DNA of 64,000 bases from Pomacea canaliculata (GCF_003073045.1 NC_037599.1:7018247-7082246); one strand, 5' to 3'. Numbered from the stretch's first letter, positions 1-13,600 are shown. Made by a program: numbers and translations. The notes: generated from the sequence alone by a model not told the origin.

Positions 1-146
1 AAGTATCCCCGAAAATATTCACAAGCAGTTCTCTGCTATGCAAGTCCCTGCAGCTGCAAATAATTTATAAATGATTATTACATAACATACTTTTGAACCA
101 ATATTAATAATATAATGATACATATATATGTAAAAACTCTGTTTAC

Positions 147-3100
147 CAAGTAATGTTGGGAGCCGAAAGATGAATACTGAGGGGTGAGTTCATAGATGAC
201 AACATTGATGGCCAGCACAAGAAACATCAAAATCATGCAGAACATCAGCAGTCCCTGAGGCATGGTACGGCGAGGTCGAACTTTATACATCTGTTAGAAA
301 GAAGTCATTGTTGTTTATCGAATGTGACTTTAAGCCCAAAAATATTCTTCTCTCTTCAGCTTTAATCATTTTTTTTTTCGCATTTCTTTCACTCACTTTA
401 AAGTAACTACACATTTTTTCCAAGAAGAAGAAAAGTTTAAGTGAGCATGCAACAATTTCCATATAATGACATCCAAAATAGCTATAATGAAATGTTATAA
501 AAGCAAATTATATGACTATGCTAAAGGCACTATGACCTGACAGCTATGAGCTAAAATAAATTATTTTTCTATGTGAAAATTTCTTAAAACTAAAATCTTT
601 ACACGAATCCAGAAGAACCAAATGCCAATCCGGCACACGCCTGTCATGGAGCAGAGGACAAAGTATACAGTGACACCAGTCATGAGGATGTAGTCCAGTG
701 GGAACAGCTGTCCAAAAAAGCAAAAAACAAACAAACAAAAACAAAGTCTTTAATCATATTCATAACTGCATATAAGATTACATCATCTGTCATTAAAGCT
801 CACTGGAACCTGAACCAAAATTGGAATAAACAACAAAAAAAAAATGAAAGAGAATGAAGAAGAAACAAGAAAGAAATTACAATATTTTACCACTACCCTA
901 TATTTAACTGAGATACATTACAAGAATTTTAACAGATCTGTTGTATGATTATGCATAAAACAGGTCTATCTCAAAGTCGTTTTGCTTTTAGATGCTATGG
1001 AAGAATGGGAGACAACTGACCTTCTGACAAAAGACAAGGACAATGTCGATTGGGTTGGGCAAGTGACGATGAGGCAAGGCAAATCCAAACTTGTAACCCA
1101 GGCTGTTCATTGCTTTATCAATGCTGCACAGTGAATGATTATGTAACAATGAATGATTATAAAACTAGAAAACTAGGTACCAAGTGTCTCACAGTCATTA
1201 TACATTCTTCAAATGATTTCCCCATCCCTCACTATCCTAGAAGAAGGCCACAGTATTATGAACAATAATGAAATATATTATTCCATGGGGACTGTACCAT
1301 TGAATAATGTCACTGTTATAACTTTTCAGACAGTTCACAGTCTCTTTATATAAACAGAAATATTGACAGCTTCTAATCCAAAACCGACAAAAGTCAGTCA
1401 ACAGTAGCTGCTTCTACGACGAATGATTACACACACAGTACTGCACATATTTTTGGAATTTAGCAAAACTGTAGTTGTAGCCATGATCTTGACATGCAAA
1501 GACAAAATTGTGCTTCAGGCTGCTCAACTTGCAATAAGGATAAAAGGATTTTTCTAGACAATCATTTATTTGCTCCACTGTTGAAAGTTTCTAGGTATCC
1601 AGATCTTTCTGTTCATATTGAGTGGCATGTTGGCATAGCAATCATATTTATCAGTAGACACTGAGGTCATAGGTTCAAATCTCATCTCTCTATGGGTGTG
1701 GCAGCTGAATCCAGATCTGACCTGGCTTGCTGTGATATACCTTTATCTGTGACTAGGTGTAAAACACCAGCAATATTCTTGTTTCCCAACGTTCTTTCTT
1801 TCAGCTGAACAGCTAATGCTTTTTGGCAACAAATCCAAACTCATTTCCTAGTATTTGAATCCTCACAATCCTCTACATCTAACACAACGAGCATGCAAGA
1901 TGGAAACAGTTTCAAGAAGCAAATAAATCATCTCACTTGGTTAGAAGGAGAGAGATGAAGACAAGAAGTGCCAGAAGGAAACACACCACTCCAAGAACAA
2001 TCTCAAAGGGTCTGAGAAGAGTGAGACACTTCTGGCACCAACTGTTTTCGCTGGCTGCCAGGTGTCGCTCCTGTCTTGCAAGTTGTCGTTCCTGCTCCTC
2101 AAGCTCTGCATTACGACGCTGGTAACGAGTCGATGTTGAACGACTGAGTCCATACTAATCAAGAAAAATTGAATAATTACCTAGCTCAGTTTAGCTACAT
2201 AACTACAAATATTAAATTTAGATGAATGTAATACTTTGGATTCATCATGATCCTCTAACATATCTAGAATGGAAACATATTTTTACTGCTAAATAAGGAT
2301 AGGACAATACTACATGTAATTGCATTCTTGACATCACCCTTCTAAATCATTAGGATTGTTTGTAAGATATTTAATCATTTAAAAAAATCATTAGTTTAAA
2401 TGCACACATGATATTTCCTATAATAAAAATTTTATTAGCAACCACAGCAACAAACCATAAAAAGGTTGCCCTGTTTACCTTGGCTCTGATAGTTTCTCTA
2501 TGACTTTCAACGTTACTTCTGTTGCTCTGCACCGCCATACGCTCCTTCTTTGTGCTCTTTCTTCCTGCCACTAACTCCATGGGTAATGCTGACATCCCGT
2601 AAGCCTGTGAATGCAAAAATCATGGCACTTTTCATTTTGAGTAGAATGATGGAAAAAACCCAAGTTTATTTGAAATTCAAAATTATTTCAACTAGGAATC
2701 ACAAGGAACACAACATTACAGACATCTAAGAATCCAGAAAATTTTTTTGAGTACATAAGATCTCAGTGTGCCAAGTCAGGGGGGAAAAAAAGACCTGTTA
2801 CTTACACTTTCTAGCTATTTATGTCTTGAAGCATGGTGTTTCTAGTCTTTTGAATCTTTCTATAAATATATAGGGTTTGACTTTGTGAAAGGTTTCTTTT
2901 ATTGGAGGCTGGGGGAAGGAGATTTATAAAATGCTGACTTCTCTCCAACCTATATCTTGAACAAAATGTGATATTTGTCATCTAAACTTTCTTTTTGCAG
3001 TAATCAGATACCTGGGCATGATTTACACTACAGACAACCAATTTTCTGACAAGCTAGACTTCAAGGAGGCTCTGGGTACCTGATACAATGGGTGGGGCTG

Positions 3101-6100
3101 ACGGGGAAGGGGGGGGGTAAATGTGACAGGAAGGAGTTCTTTAAATGCCATGAATGAAACATACTGAAACACTCATGTTCAGAGCCCCTTAAAGCTGTTA
3201 AGGTATGGGACTATTTCCTCCTTGTTTTTAAACGAGGCTTTAACTGAAAGACATAACACGTGGATGCTCTGAAACTGTAACTCACTGTGTATGTGATAAG
3301 TCCCAGCATACCAAGCAGGCTGAAGACACAGATAACGAAAGACAGAGCATCCTCACCACCTGCGAGTTATTCAGCAAGTTGTACAAAACATCAAAATCAC
3401 ATTCACATTTCACTTATCTGCATCAAAACATACAGCAGATAATAACTTACAGATCTGCTTTTTTAGCGACTTCACAGAGTTATGACAAGTTTTCTGATCA
3501 GCTGGCACCTGAACCATTCTGATTCCCCATGTGGTGCTGCAAACTTCCATCAGCCAACACATGGAGAGCAGAGCCATCCTGGATAATAGCTTAGCTGATC
3601 TCAAGAAAATTGAAGTCTTTAGCACTCATTCCTCAATGAATGAAAGTTTGGGGCGGAGGCCGATTTTATCATCATGAAACTATTGTGTGTTGGAAACGGA
3701 TGCTGCACAACTTCCCTAATCTTCATGCTCAAGTTACAGCCACCACAAATTGCTCATCACAGTAGCAATGTCACTGATCAGTTCAAAGAACATGCACTAA
3801 ATCTGACTGAAAATTGATCAGCATGACTATTTCAACAAAGTCAAAACAGAAAGATATTGGTGGACAGACAGATAAGAATGCATGCAAGCAGACAATGAGA
3901 CACAAATCATGAAGATAACAAAAGAAAAAATACCCACCATTGCTTGCCAGACCCTCAAATAAGCCCTTTATCTTAATCCATTCAGTACTGTTGGATGATG
4001 GCACTGATTTTGTGGGCACGAAAGCTCTGCATAAAGAAAGAACAGCTGAAAAATTAAATATTAAAGCAAATGTATATGATAGCATAGAACTGGGCAGGGA
4101 CCAACATGCACACACAAGAACACAGAGATCTGGCACATGTGTGGCCCAATAGTATCTACTGTCTGCAGAAAGTCATAACATAAGGCAAACAGTTGGCCAG
4201 AAGCAATTTTAAAAAGTACATAAGAGAGAAGATGGAATGAGAAGAAGAGACATGGAAAGAGAAGAAAACAAGACATATCTGCTAGATTTAAAACAATCTG
4301 CTTATACCCTATGAGTGACAAGACGACTGCGATGATAATGAAGACAATCAAGTACTTCAGGGCTGTGCAGGTGCGCTGTCAAAATATAAAAGAACATATC
4401 ACGGAATGTATCATTAGTTCAAAAATGAGCTACATGGAGGGAAACATGTCAACATTTTATAATGATCAACTACTATACAATTTGGTAATGTAATTAAAGT
4501 GAAAATGTAAATGGAATGAATATGAAAGAATCTGCCTAAATCAAATGAAAAAAAAAATAATGAGCATTAACACAGTAAACTAGCCCTTAGTTATGTAAAT
4601 GTACCACCTTCACTAAAAATGTCTTTAAAGTATTTTTCAAGATTTATCCAAATCAATGGTTAGCCAATTACATAGTGTTCCATTATGCAAAATTTATTGT
4701 ATTTTGTTGTCTAGGAAAGCAAGAATATGTAAAAGTCTTACAGATCTGCAGGTTGAATTTTCATCCTTCTCCTCATAGAAGAAATACATGAAGGGTAACA
4801 GAAGGAAAAAACAGACACAGATGATTCCATAAAGAGCTGCACATATTTTAAACACACACATACACACATGCACGTACCCGCACAAACACACATCAATAGA
4901 TAAATCATTTCATGAACATTTTTAATAGAAAATATTTTAAAGAAATAACATGTTTGTAAAGTGAAAGGTTTTTTAATATTTTTAAATGATAGCAGTAGGT
5001 GAACTTTTAGATTTTTAGAAATCAATTAAAAGGAACTGAACTGTGATTTATACCAGTGGTTCTCAAAGTGTGGTCCCACTTGTGGGCCACATGCAGTTAT
5101 GTCAAGTCAGGTGGTCCATGGCTGACAGTCATCATATGTCAGCAAAGTGATGTTTAAATCTCCAGAGATACTAATTAGTCCAGTATTGCTTTCACACAAG
5201 TTTTAATTTATTGATGCCCAACTGTTTGCTACTTAGCAACTAAGTCTTTATGTCACAGCACAAGCATTGTATCATTTAACACAGCGGTTCTCAACCTGTG
5301 GGGCGCAACCCCCCAAGGGGGCGCACCGTGCTGACAAGGGGTGGCGCGAAGGTGGTCATTTTTTTAAAGTTTCTTATACCGGTATTAGTGAAATTAGCTT
5401 ACATTGCTGGCTAAGGGGGGCGTGCGGACGTACCTTTGTTTGTCAGGGGGGCGTCACAGGTAAAAGGTTGAGAACCGCTGATTTAACAGCATCATCTATT
5501 ACCCTTTGTAATGCAATGCACTTCCTTATGTTTAATTTTTATGTGTACTGTGCAAAGTATGTAATGTTATGTAAATTTATTACTACACTACTGTCACAAA
5601 AGTACATTTAGTTTTCAATTGCAATGAAACAAATGCAACAATTTAAATTTGAAATTCATGGTTTAGAGTGATTTTAGGCCTTGGTGGCCCACCATATTTT
5701 TTACTTTAGTAAAGTGGTCCACGGTCCAAAATACTTGGAGAACCACTGATTTATACTAAAGGCATGGATAAAAATAAAGTCATGAATTAAAATATTTCAA
5801 CAAAAGTGTCAAAAATTTAGTATTTTAGAAAGTTAGTACTTACAATAGTAGGCATACAAAACAGAGTCTTCTAAGCTGTTTCTGGTTGAATTATCCTTTG
5901 CCCAGTCCTGCAATGCAAGACAAAAAAAAAAAATTAACAAGTCAATCTGTAAGAATACCTATCATCAAAATGTGATCACTGGAATAGCTATGTTCTACAT
6001 GTAGCCTTAGTTGTCCTATAAAATGAGTGTGTTTACTTTTATATTTTCTACATGGACAAGTCCTAAGGATAAGTTATATCTGTACAGTCATCAAAGTTTA

Positions 6101-7537
6101 TGCAAAAGTAAACTTCATAGAAACCTTAAGGAAGTGATTTCTTTGCAACTGGTAAAGTTTATACAAGACTGACTGTTTCAGTTTTATGTCAACTTTTAAG
6201 TACAACAAGAAAAAAAAAACTGAGTCTTGACAAGATTTGCCACAAAAAAAAATGTTGCAAAAAATAGAAAAAAAACTCACTTTAAATGTTCCATCCTGAT
6301 TCTTCATGAAAGAGACGAGGAAAATGTCAACCGGAACAAGATCAGAAGTCAGGAGGGTAACAGTGAGTGCAAAGATGGCTGTGAGTGTTGTTGACAGTTC
6401 ACTGTCATACTTGCTCATATAATAGCGGATATAGATTGCAGAAAACAGGAGTGTAAGCTGAAAACAAATTAAAAATCATCATTATTTACTGTCTTTTGAT
6501 ATCACCTGGTGTTTCTTTAAAACAATATGTTCTGCTTTACTTTTCAAATTCATATAAATTCACATGTAACTGCTGTTATATTAATTAATAAATTCAAGAC
6601 ACTGCATATGGCACTTTAGTCCAAAAGTGTGATGGTCCTCATCTACATTTCTGTCTCAATTTAATTTTCTTCTTCAAGATTTATCCAAATTAAAGGTTAA
6701 TATTTATTTACTGCCTGGATATCCTGGCTACAGATGTAAGTAAATTATCACATAAATTAATTGTTGTCTGTATTTGGAATTTGGGATAATAAACATTGTA
6801 TTTATACCCACATATATTTTAATATATAAGAATTCCAGCAATCGATGTTGCACATTTTAACCATGTTTATTTAAAAAAGTAAACTCTGACAATAAAGTTA
6901 GTGACGTATAACGCAAAAAGTAGCTTTTAATAATAGTAATAGATCCTGAGATTGTCAAAGTATAGGTTTTCTGAAAAGATGTTAAATTATTTAAATAAGG
7001 CAAATGTAAAACAGATACTCAGAATGAGCGTTTTATTATGATTTCAGCTATTAAATCAGCTTTTCTCTCACTGTAATAAAAGAAGTAACAAAGTTTTAGT
7101 ATTTGAAACTTCTTTTACTTCATATAAGCATCAGTATTCACACACATCTCTAAACAGAAAATAGCAATCAGTGGAAGAGTACTACCAGGAAGAATTGTAA
7201 CGAAGAACACAATCCTCATAAAAGGTCACGTGATAGAGGTTAATAAAACAATGGTCTCGATATCGATAAGAAAACTGGGGTAAAAAATCTGTGGATACAT
7301 AAATACTTCAATAATAAATGATATAAAGACTAATAAAGAACATGATTAAACAGATCATATGACTGAATTGCTGTCATTATCAGAATTAATTAATCTGACA
7401 TTTAACTCCATTCATTCCAAAATAATAAAGAAACTCATTTCAGAATCTTAAATGTATGTACGTATTTATATAGTACTCACCACAAGGACCACAACAAACG
7501 GTATCCATCCTGCTGCAAGAGTGAAGCTTAACGCCAT
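147..7537 (-). CDS. LMBRD1: LMBRD1: lysosomal cobalamin transport escort protein (partial, 12 exons)
   Basis: LMBD1 works with ABCD4 to move vitamin B12 out of lysosomes and also acts in membrane-receptor endocytosis (family knowledge). Coding exons, in order of translation: 7537-7481, 6457-6281, 5907-5844, 4836-4742, 4375-4308, 4026-3938, 3359-3286, 2604-2479, 2154-1937, 1123-1021, 707-603, 290-147. Every junction has GT-AG sites and matching phase, giving 440 residues. Recognised blocks are LVPVDIFLVSFMKNQDGTFK in exon 2, PFMYFFYEEKDE in exon 4, GAFVP and NSTEW in exon 6, AYGMSALPMELV in exon 8, ENSW in exon 9, LPNPIDIVL in exon 10 and IGIWFFWIR in exon 11, each aligning in order with human LMBRD1. 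Most exons carry hydrophobic membrane segments, as expected for the LMBR1 fold. The start is the ATG with an in-frame hydrophobic segment directly after it. The last donor is at 146; roughly 100 C-terminal residues lie beyond the left edge. A nested hAT element sits in the intron between exons 3 and 4. Confidence 0.96.
1600..1790 (+). repeat. tRNA-derived SINE-like relic
   Basis: Lies in an LMBRD1 intron, antisense to the gene. A box-A-like stretch (TGGCATAGCAAT, from 1631) is followed 41 bases later by a good box B (GGTTCAAATCT, from 1672), the spacing of a tRNA gene. The following body ends in a GTGTAAAACACC stretch of the kind seen at the tail of many molluscan SINEs (from memory). No cloverleaf can be folded, so it is a retroposon head and not a working tRNA gene. 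Boundaries are approximate; no clear target duplication was found. Confidence 0.45.
5054..5748. mobile_element. hAT-type non-autonomous element (outer, 695 bp)
   Basis: Starts CAGTGGTTCTCAAAG and ends with the inverse GGAGAACCACTG. It is flanked by a perfect 8-bp target duplication, ATTTATAC, at 5046-5053 and 5749-5756. The 8-bp duplication and the CAGTGGTTCTC-type terminus are the signature of hAT transposons. No transposase ORF is inside, so it is non-autonomous. A second hAT-type element has inserted into it (5282-5480), so its own length was about 490 bp. It sits in the LMBRD1 intron between exons 3 and 4. Confidence 0.92.
5282..5480. mobile_element. hAT-type MITE nested in the outer element (199 bp)
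   Basis: Terminal inverted repeats CAGCGGTTCTCAACC at the left and GGTTGAGAACCGCTG at the right match perfectly over 15 bases. A perfect 8-bp target duplication, ATTTAACA, lies at 5274-5281 and 5481-5488. The interior is GC-rich with a GGGGGCGC motif on each side and has no coding capacity. The intact repeats and duplication indicate a younger insertion than its host element. Confidence 0.95.
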
Positions 7538-7622
7538 TTTGATCTCTTGTTTACGTTCTAGCTAAAGGGGCGTAACTGCAGTTTTCAAAGAAAATTAACT
7601 CTGCAACTTTTGCTATTAAAAG
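7538..7622. promoter_or_regulatory. Putative bidirectional promoter between LMBRD1 and MYSM1
   Basis: Only 85 bases separate the LMBRD1 start codon (minus strand) from the MYSM1 start codon (plus strand). No TATA box is seen; a GGGGCG box lies near 7566. Both 5' UTRs and at least the core promoter must fit here unless transcription starts inside the other gene or an upstream noncoding exon exists. Inferred from layout only. Confidence 0.6.
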
Positions 7623-10600
7623 ATGGCGGACGATGATATCGATATCGAAGGAGAGTTCGACTTCAAAAGCGAGTAAGGAAGAGAACATATTCAGGCTTCG
7701 TGTGTTTCTAATAAACTGATTGTGATTCAGCAAAAGCAGAATTATTATATTAATAAAGAAATATTTTCGTAGAGGTTACATGATTGGATATTTGCCTCTC
7801 AAACAAATGTGTTTACAAATTTTGAACATCGTCTCATTTTGAAACGATAAAAGAATTAATGTTCTTTCGGGTTTTGGATCATTTATGCTTGTTTCAATGA
7901 CTTTTAGACCTGAGCATTCACTTAAGTTTGCATTGTTTCATTGTGGTCAGGAGATCTTCATAGGGCCCATTTCTTTGCCCAATTCTGTTTTACTTTTCCT
8001 CTCAGGTATCACAAAAGCTTTTCATGTAGCATTTTTATGCTATATGATTGTTGACAGCTAGAGACAGTCTTTATTTTGAATACTTGGGGTCAGTTTCTCT
8101 GACAAAGGCTCTCACCAGCACTAAACTGAAATCCATTTTGAACAATAAATCTGTCCAAAGCAGTATCAGGCTACTGTGCACTTATACATGTATGAGGCTT
8201 GAACCCTGATGGTAACAGCATACAGACTGTAGAGATACTGACACATGTATTTTCCACACATGAATTTGTTTTCTTTCAGAGTTGGAGATGGTCTTTATGA
8301 CACAAATGAGCTACCGTCAAAAAGTGCTAACTTGTTGCCAGAATTTACAAATCCGCCATGGATGCTAGAGCAGGTAAATATTAAAAACTTCTAATTTACT
8401 TGCAGCCCTATGCTTATCGAGGAGTAATAAGGAATAAACTAAAACTAAACTCAACTAATTTACATATATCTATTCACTTACAAATCTGTATCTGCACCTT
8501 CCCACACTGCTCATTGCAATATGTAGATGTATTCATTCCAGCATTATTCTTTTTTTCTAGAAAGGTATATATATATCTGCTTATGTTTGGTTGATGATTT
8601 TTAATGATACCAGAAATATTTTTTTCTCCCACTCAAAGGGTTGGTCGCTGGATAACTGTGTGGATGAGAAATCAAAGGCTACAATAGAAAAGATGTTGCT
8701 GGAAGAGCAGTATCCTTTTGATATTATGGTTTACACTTGATGTTTCAAAAATATTTTTGCCTGTCTTTATAACAAAAGATGCCAAAAGTATGCTCTGCTC
8801 AAGTTTAAATAAATGATTAGTTATTTATAGTTAATGAGATATTTACGTGTTATTTGCTACATTTTGAATATTAGCATGTATGTTTTATGTTGAATATTTA
8901 CTTATCTAAACACAGACAATATTTAAATGGCCAGAAAAAAGGGAAATATATAGGAGTCAGCAAGTCTATGCTGTTAGTGACATCTTCACAGTCTGAAGGT
9001 GAATCACCTCCTAAAAGACAGTGGACAGAGGAAGAGAAAAAGTTGTTTCTAAGAGGTCTGGTAAGTCTACATGGAATGCATTAAATACCAATTCAGCATA
9101 ACTTGTATGCTTTTCTTGGTGATGAGAAAATGTAAATTTGTTTCTAGTGAAACTAATTACTAGCAATTATTTAAATAAATATGGTGTTCTTGCTTGCAAG
9201 ATATAACTTCAGTTATTACATATTGATTTATATGAAAAGAACTCACTCCAGTTTTATCTTTGTGTATAACTTCTTTATTGCAGTAAAAGCTAAGGGTGTA
9301 TGCATCAGGGGTTTTATACAATCATTTATTACAAAGAATTATTGCTGCTGATCAAACAACCAAGCATTTTAGGATGCAGATGACTTCAGAAGTAGGTGAT
9401 TGCATAGTATAATCTGCCACACTCTGTTGTCAATAGAAGATCAGCTTTGATTTAATCATTTGAGAATGAAATGACTCTGGCGTGCTTGTACTGAGTTGGC
9501 AAAGAGGTAGTGGAAAAGACACCCCCTCCCACACACACACACACAAATGTATATAAATATTATGTGTAAGTATTGGCATTAGTGTGATATGATTTATCTA
9601 GGTCTATCTGATGCAGGAACTGCATGGCCGAAGTTGGAGCAAGATTGCACAGCTTATCCCATCACGCACTCCCATGCAAGTGAAAAACTATGCACAGCAA
9701 TATATGAAGAACATGGTGAGAAAACATTTGTCATAGAACATTCATTCTTCCATTCTTTAGTAAATGTGGCAGCCCAAAATTTTCAGTCATAATTGGACAT
9801 GATTCAGTGTCAATATGTTGCTTATGCCCAACTTACTGTTTGACTTGCTTTTCCTGTTTATTATTATTTTTTTTTTCATATGCCATGGTCCTAAACATAA
9901 ATGCAACAAGGTGTTTAATTTGTACACTTTTATCCAACTCACAGAAAATTAACTGTTTTGACAGAAAAGTGTCTTTTTTTCAGGCCAGAAGAGCTGAGCG
10001 AAAGGTGTCAGAAGGAAGAGAGGTTCTAGATTCACACTCAGTGCTTGCCACAGCAACAATCAACCTCACCTCCATATCAGCATCAGAAGCTGCTGTAACC
10101 ACAGCGCAGCCAACCATCACCACCTTACCTCATCATCCTTCTGGTCTTGCCATTCACAAGAAAAACAAACTAAATTATCGCCCAGCAAAGCAGTCACATT
10201 TGCAGACTTATGGTTTAACTAGAGTTGTCAGTGACTGCGCAGAAAATTCAGTTTCAAACCATGGACCCACCATAAATAAACACTCTCTGCAACATCAAGC
10301 TCATGTTAATATCAAGAAGCCTAGCAAACATGGGATCAGTTCAGGAAGCAAAGACAGAACCATGGTAGCTGTTTGTGAAGATCTGAAACCGGAGAAAAAA
10401 GACAGTGCTTGCAATGCCAGTGCTATGATCAAAGAGAAGGAGGAATCAGAGAATGAAGAAATAGACATAGACATTGAAAACGATGATGGAGATGACAATG
10501 CGATCCTCCAAAGTCGCTCCACATCGCCCAGCTCAGTGTATAGCAGACTGCTGCAGCAAGCAAATGTGCAGCCGCTAGACACGGAAGACCAAAGCAAGGA

Positions 10601-13600
10601 CAATGACGAGTTGCAAAGAGAAAGCAAAGAGGGCAGTTTACTCAAGCATGAAGGTTCCTTTGATCAAGAAGTAAAGAAACATGGTCATCCAGAGGATAAT
10701 GACAGCAACCTGATACAGATGAATGATGGAGCTGAAAACAGCTCCAGTGGAGAGACCGTGGAGAATGAGGAGGAGTTTCACGAGGAAGAGGAGGCTTTGA
10801 CCAGACCAGATGCAAAGCCAGTGGGCAAGTGTCTCCATCCTAGTTTGTAAAAGAGCTGATTGTTGTCACCATGATGTTCTCACCTAGTTTGGCTTTTAAT
10901 TCCCTTTTTCCAAATATATTTTCATTTTTATAAAATACGGAACTTTGAAAGTGTAGTGATATTTGTTTTGATGATGTAATTGGGGAGAGAGGAGCAAGCT
11001 GATGGCAGTACTAAATTCTGTTAGTCAGCATCTTTGGCCTTTACTTCAAGTATCTTACATGTCGTATGGTTTATATAACCTCTAGTGAGGCCTATGATTT
11101 CTTTGTAAATATGCACTATTGTTTCATTTTAGCTTAAAACTATATCCTGTTAGCTCTACTTGTTAACAGCCTCTTTTCCCATATCATAAACAAATTTCAA
11201 TGAACAAGAATGTTCAGCTTTGTGCAAGACTCAGAACTGCTGTAAGAGCTAACCTGAATTTCTTATTTAAAAAAAAATAGTGAAAGCTGATGTTGTGTAC
11301 TACTCTACAGAAAACGGAATCGTTGCATCCAGTGGCGAACTGTTTGAGTTCCCTATTCCAAGTGAAGAAAAACTCTTGGCACCAAACACCATTCTCGAGG
11401 AGGAGAAACTCGTGCACTCAGAGTTCTTTGATGGCAGGCCTTTGAAAACCCCAGAGAGATATCTGAGGATACGGAACTATATTTTAGATTGCTGGTAAAC
11501 TGATTAATTTTGTTCTGTACCATACTGGAAAGAGTAGGACATGGATAATACTTGGTGTGGTGATTTTTTATAATTAATTTTAATGATTACAAATGTTTTC
11601 TCTTCCATTACATCTCTTCCTAAAAAGTAATCCTATGTAAAATTTGCTTTAAGAAGAAAAAGAAAATGTCACAAGAAAATGTGTGTGTGTGCATGCACAC
11701 ATACATTTGTGATACTTAGATTTTTAGTTACAATTTGTGTTCTAACAAAATTTAAAGAGAAAACAACTGAAATGGTATATCATAAAATTATGAAATGATG
11801 TCCTAGGAAGAAGAGTCAGCCAAACTACCTCAACAAAACATCAGTACGACCAGGTTTAAAAAACTGTGGGGATGTCAACTGCATTGGTAGAATACATGCC
11901 TACTTAGAATGCATAGGTGCAATCAACTACGGTTGTGGTAAGTGTTTTGTAAGGTTTGCATACAACTCCTTGATCCCTTTTCTGTGTATTTAGCCTCATG
12001 TCATTTTCTTTTCTTTTTCACCTGAATATTTCTATGCAACTCTCTTTTTCAAAGCACAGTATTTGATTTTAAGTATTCAATACTGTTTAAAATTGTTGAC
12101 ATTTTCTTTCTCAGATCAAGCTGCTTACAACAACATCAGTCGAGCTGTCGGCATATTACATAAACCAAAGCAGGCTGGCAAGGAGCTGAAACAAATGCTT
12201 TCAGCATCAAAGTTAGAAGCAATGGTAATGGAAACAAAATGATACAATTTTTTCTTCATTTTATGTTTTACGGTGTTTTCTCCCCTTTCCACTCTCTTTT
12301 TCCTCAGAGTGCTCTTACTACACTCATTCCACACATTTCTAACCTCAGATCCCTTGATGCTTTTTCCTTTGTTCCATTTACCTCTCCCTCCTGTTCCTTA
12401 ATTATCTTTACTCAATCCTTGCTCATCTTGTCACATTTCTCTCCAGGTTTAATGAAACAGCTGTTATTTGTAGATATATAATGTGTAGACACTGTATACA
12501 AAATGTACTTATTAGTTTTACATTTATTTATTGCAGAGACCCAGAAAACGAAGAATACGTGATTCAAGTGGTTTATGGGTAAACGAAAAGGAGTTGGAAG
12601 GAAAAACTATTGAAGTAGGTGCATAAGCCTGTTAGGCCTGCATGTTAGTTATATAACCATTATTAGTATACATTATATATTATTATATATTACACAATAT
12701 AATATATATATCTTTTTGTAATTCCTGTAGTGTAATATTAAGTTTGCAGTGTTAGTAATATGCGAACATTAAAAATCTTGTTGTGTTTTTCATACTTTAG
12801 TGTATGACTATAGCGAAGTACTTGCAAAACAATGTAGCCAAGAAAAATAAATCAGTTGTGTGTACTATATGGTTTCCATATTATTCAGCACAAGCCAGAG
12901 AAAGAAGGGTCAGGGCAACCCAAGGCTGGTCGGCCTCACAAAGTCGTGTATGACCCCTTCAAGCTGGTACCATGTCAGTTCTTTACTGAGGAAAATCAGG
13001 TATCCAGGAGATTGATCATAAGTTCATTAAGACATTTCATTTCATTACCCTTCAGTTCATTGTCTTGGAAGAATAATATAAGTACATTTTAGTCTAGCTT
13101 AAGTTCTAGAGCAGGGGTGCCCAACCTAAGACCGCTGACCACATCTGGGCTGCGAATGTGCCTTATCCAGCCCGCTCATTTTAACCAGACAGAGCAAAAT
13201 TTCAGTTTTAACCTATCACGATTCTGGCAAAACCACCATATTCTGGCCCTCGAGATTTTACGTCATGTCCAGTGTGGCCCTTGGGCGAGAAAAGGTTGGG
13301 CACCACTGCTCTGGAGGGTGAAAAAAAAAAAAACTAACAAAAGGCAACATGAGTGCTCAGGGAAAATCACTGGAAATAAAGCCAAAAAATTGCTTCTTGA
13401 ACACAACAATGTTTTTTATCTGACTAGAAGACATGCATAGATTTGCTGGGCTCAATGTTACAAATACTAGTTATATGTTGTGGAACTCTCCAACGTCGGA
13501 GAATAATTTTCTTCTGTTTTCCTAGTGGCAGTTGAAAATGCCGATATTTGAAAACTTGTATCTTGAAAATTAAGCAAAAATATGTACTCATATTTGGGGA

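Noticed and set aside
1..146. A thirteenth LMBRD1 exon next to the left edge
   Set aside because: After the AG at about 37-38 the phase required by exon 12 runs into a stop within a few codons and shows no match to the family C-terminus.
9601..9616. Earlier acceptor for MYSM1 exon 5 (after CTAG)
   Set aside because: In frame, but it adds five residues inside the SANT domain; the acceptor at 9616 gives the usual spacing to the second tryptophan.
9807..9983. Upstream extension of the large MYSM1 exon
   Set aside because: The stretch before 9984 reads through a poly-pyrimidine tract ending in CAG, which is an intron 3' end; the previous exon joins in phase at 9984.
10818..10823. GT donor CCA/GTGGGC at the end of MYSM1 exon 6
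   Set aside because: It would leave phase 0, but the next exon needs one carried base; the GC donor six bases later fits.
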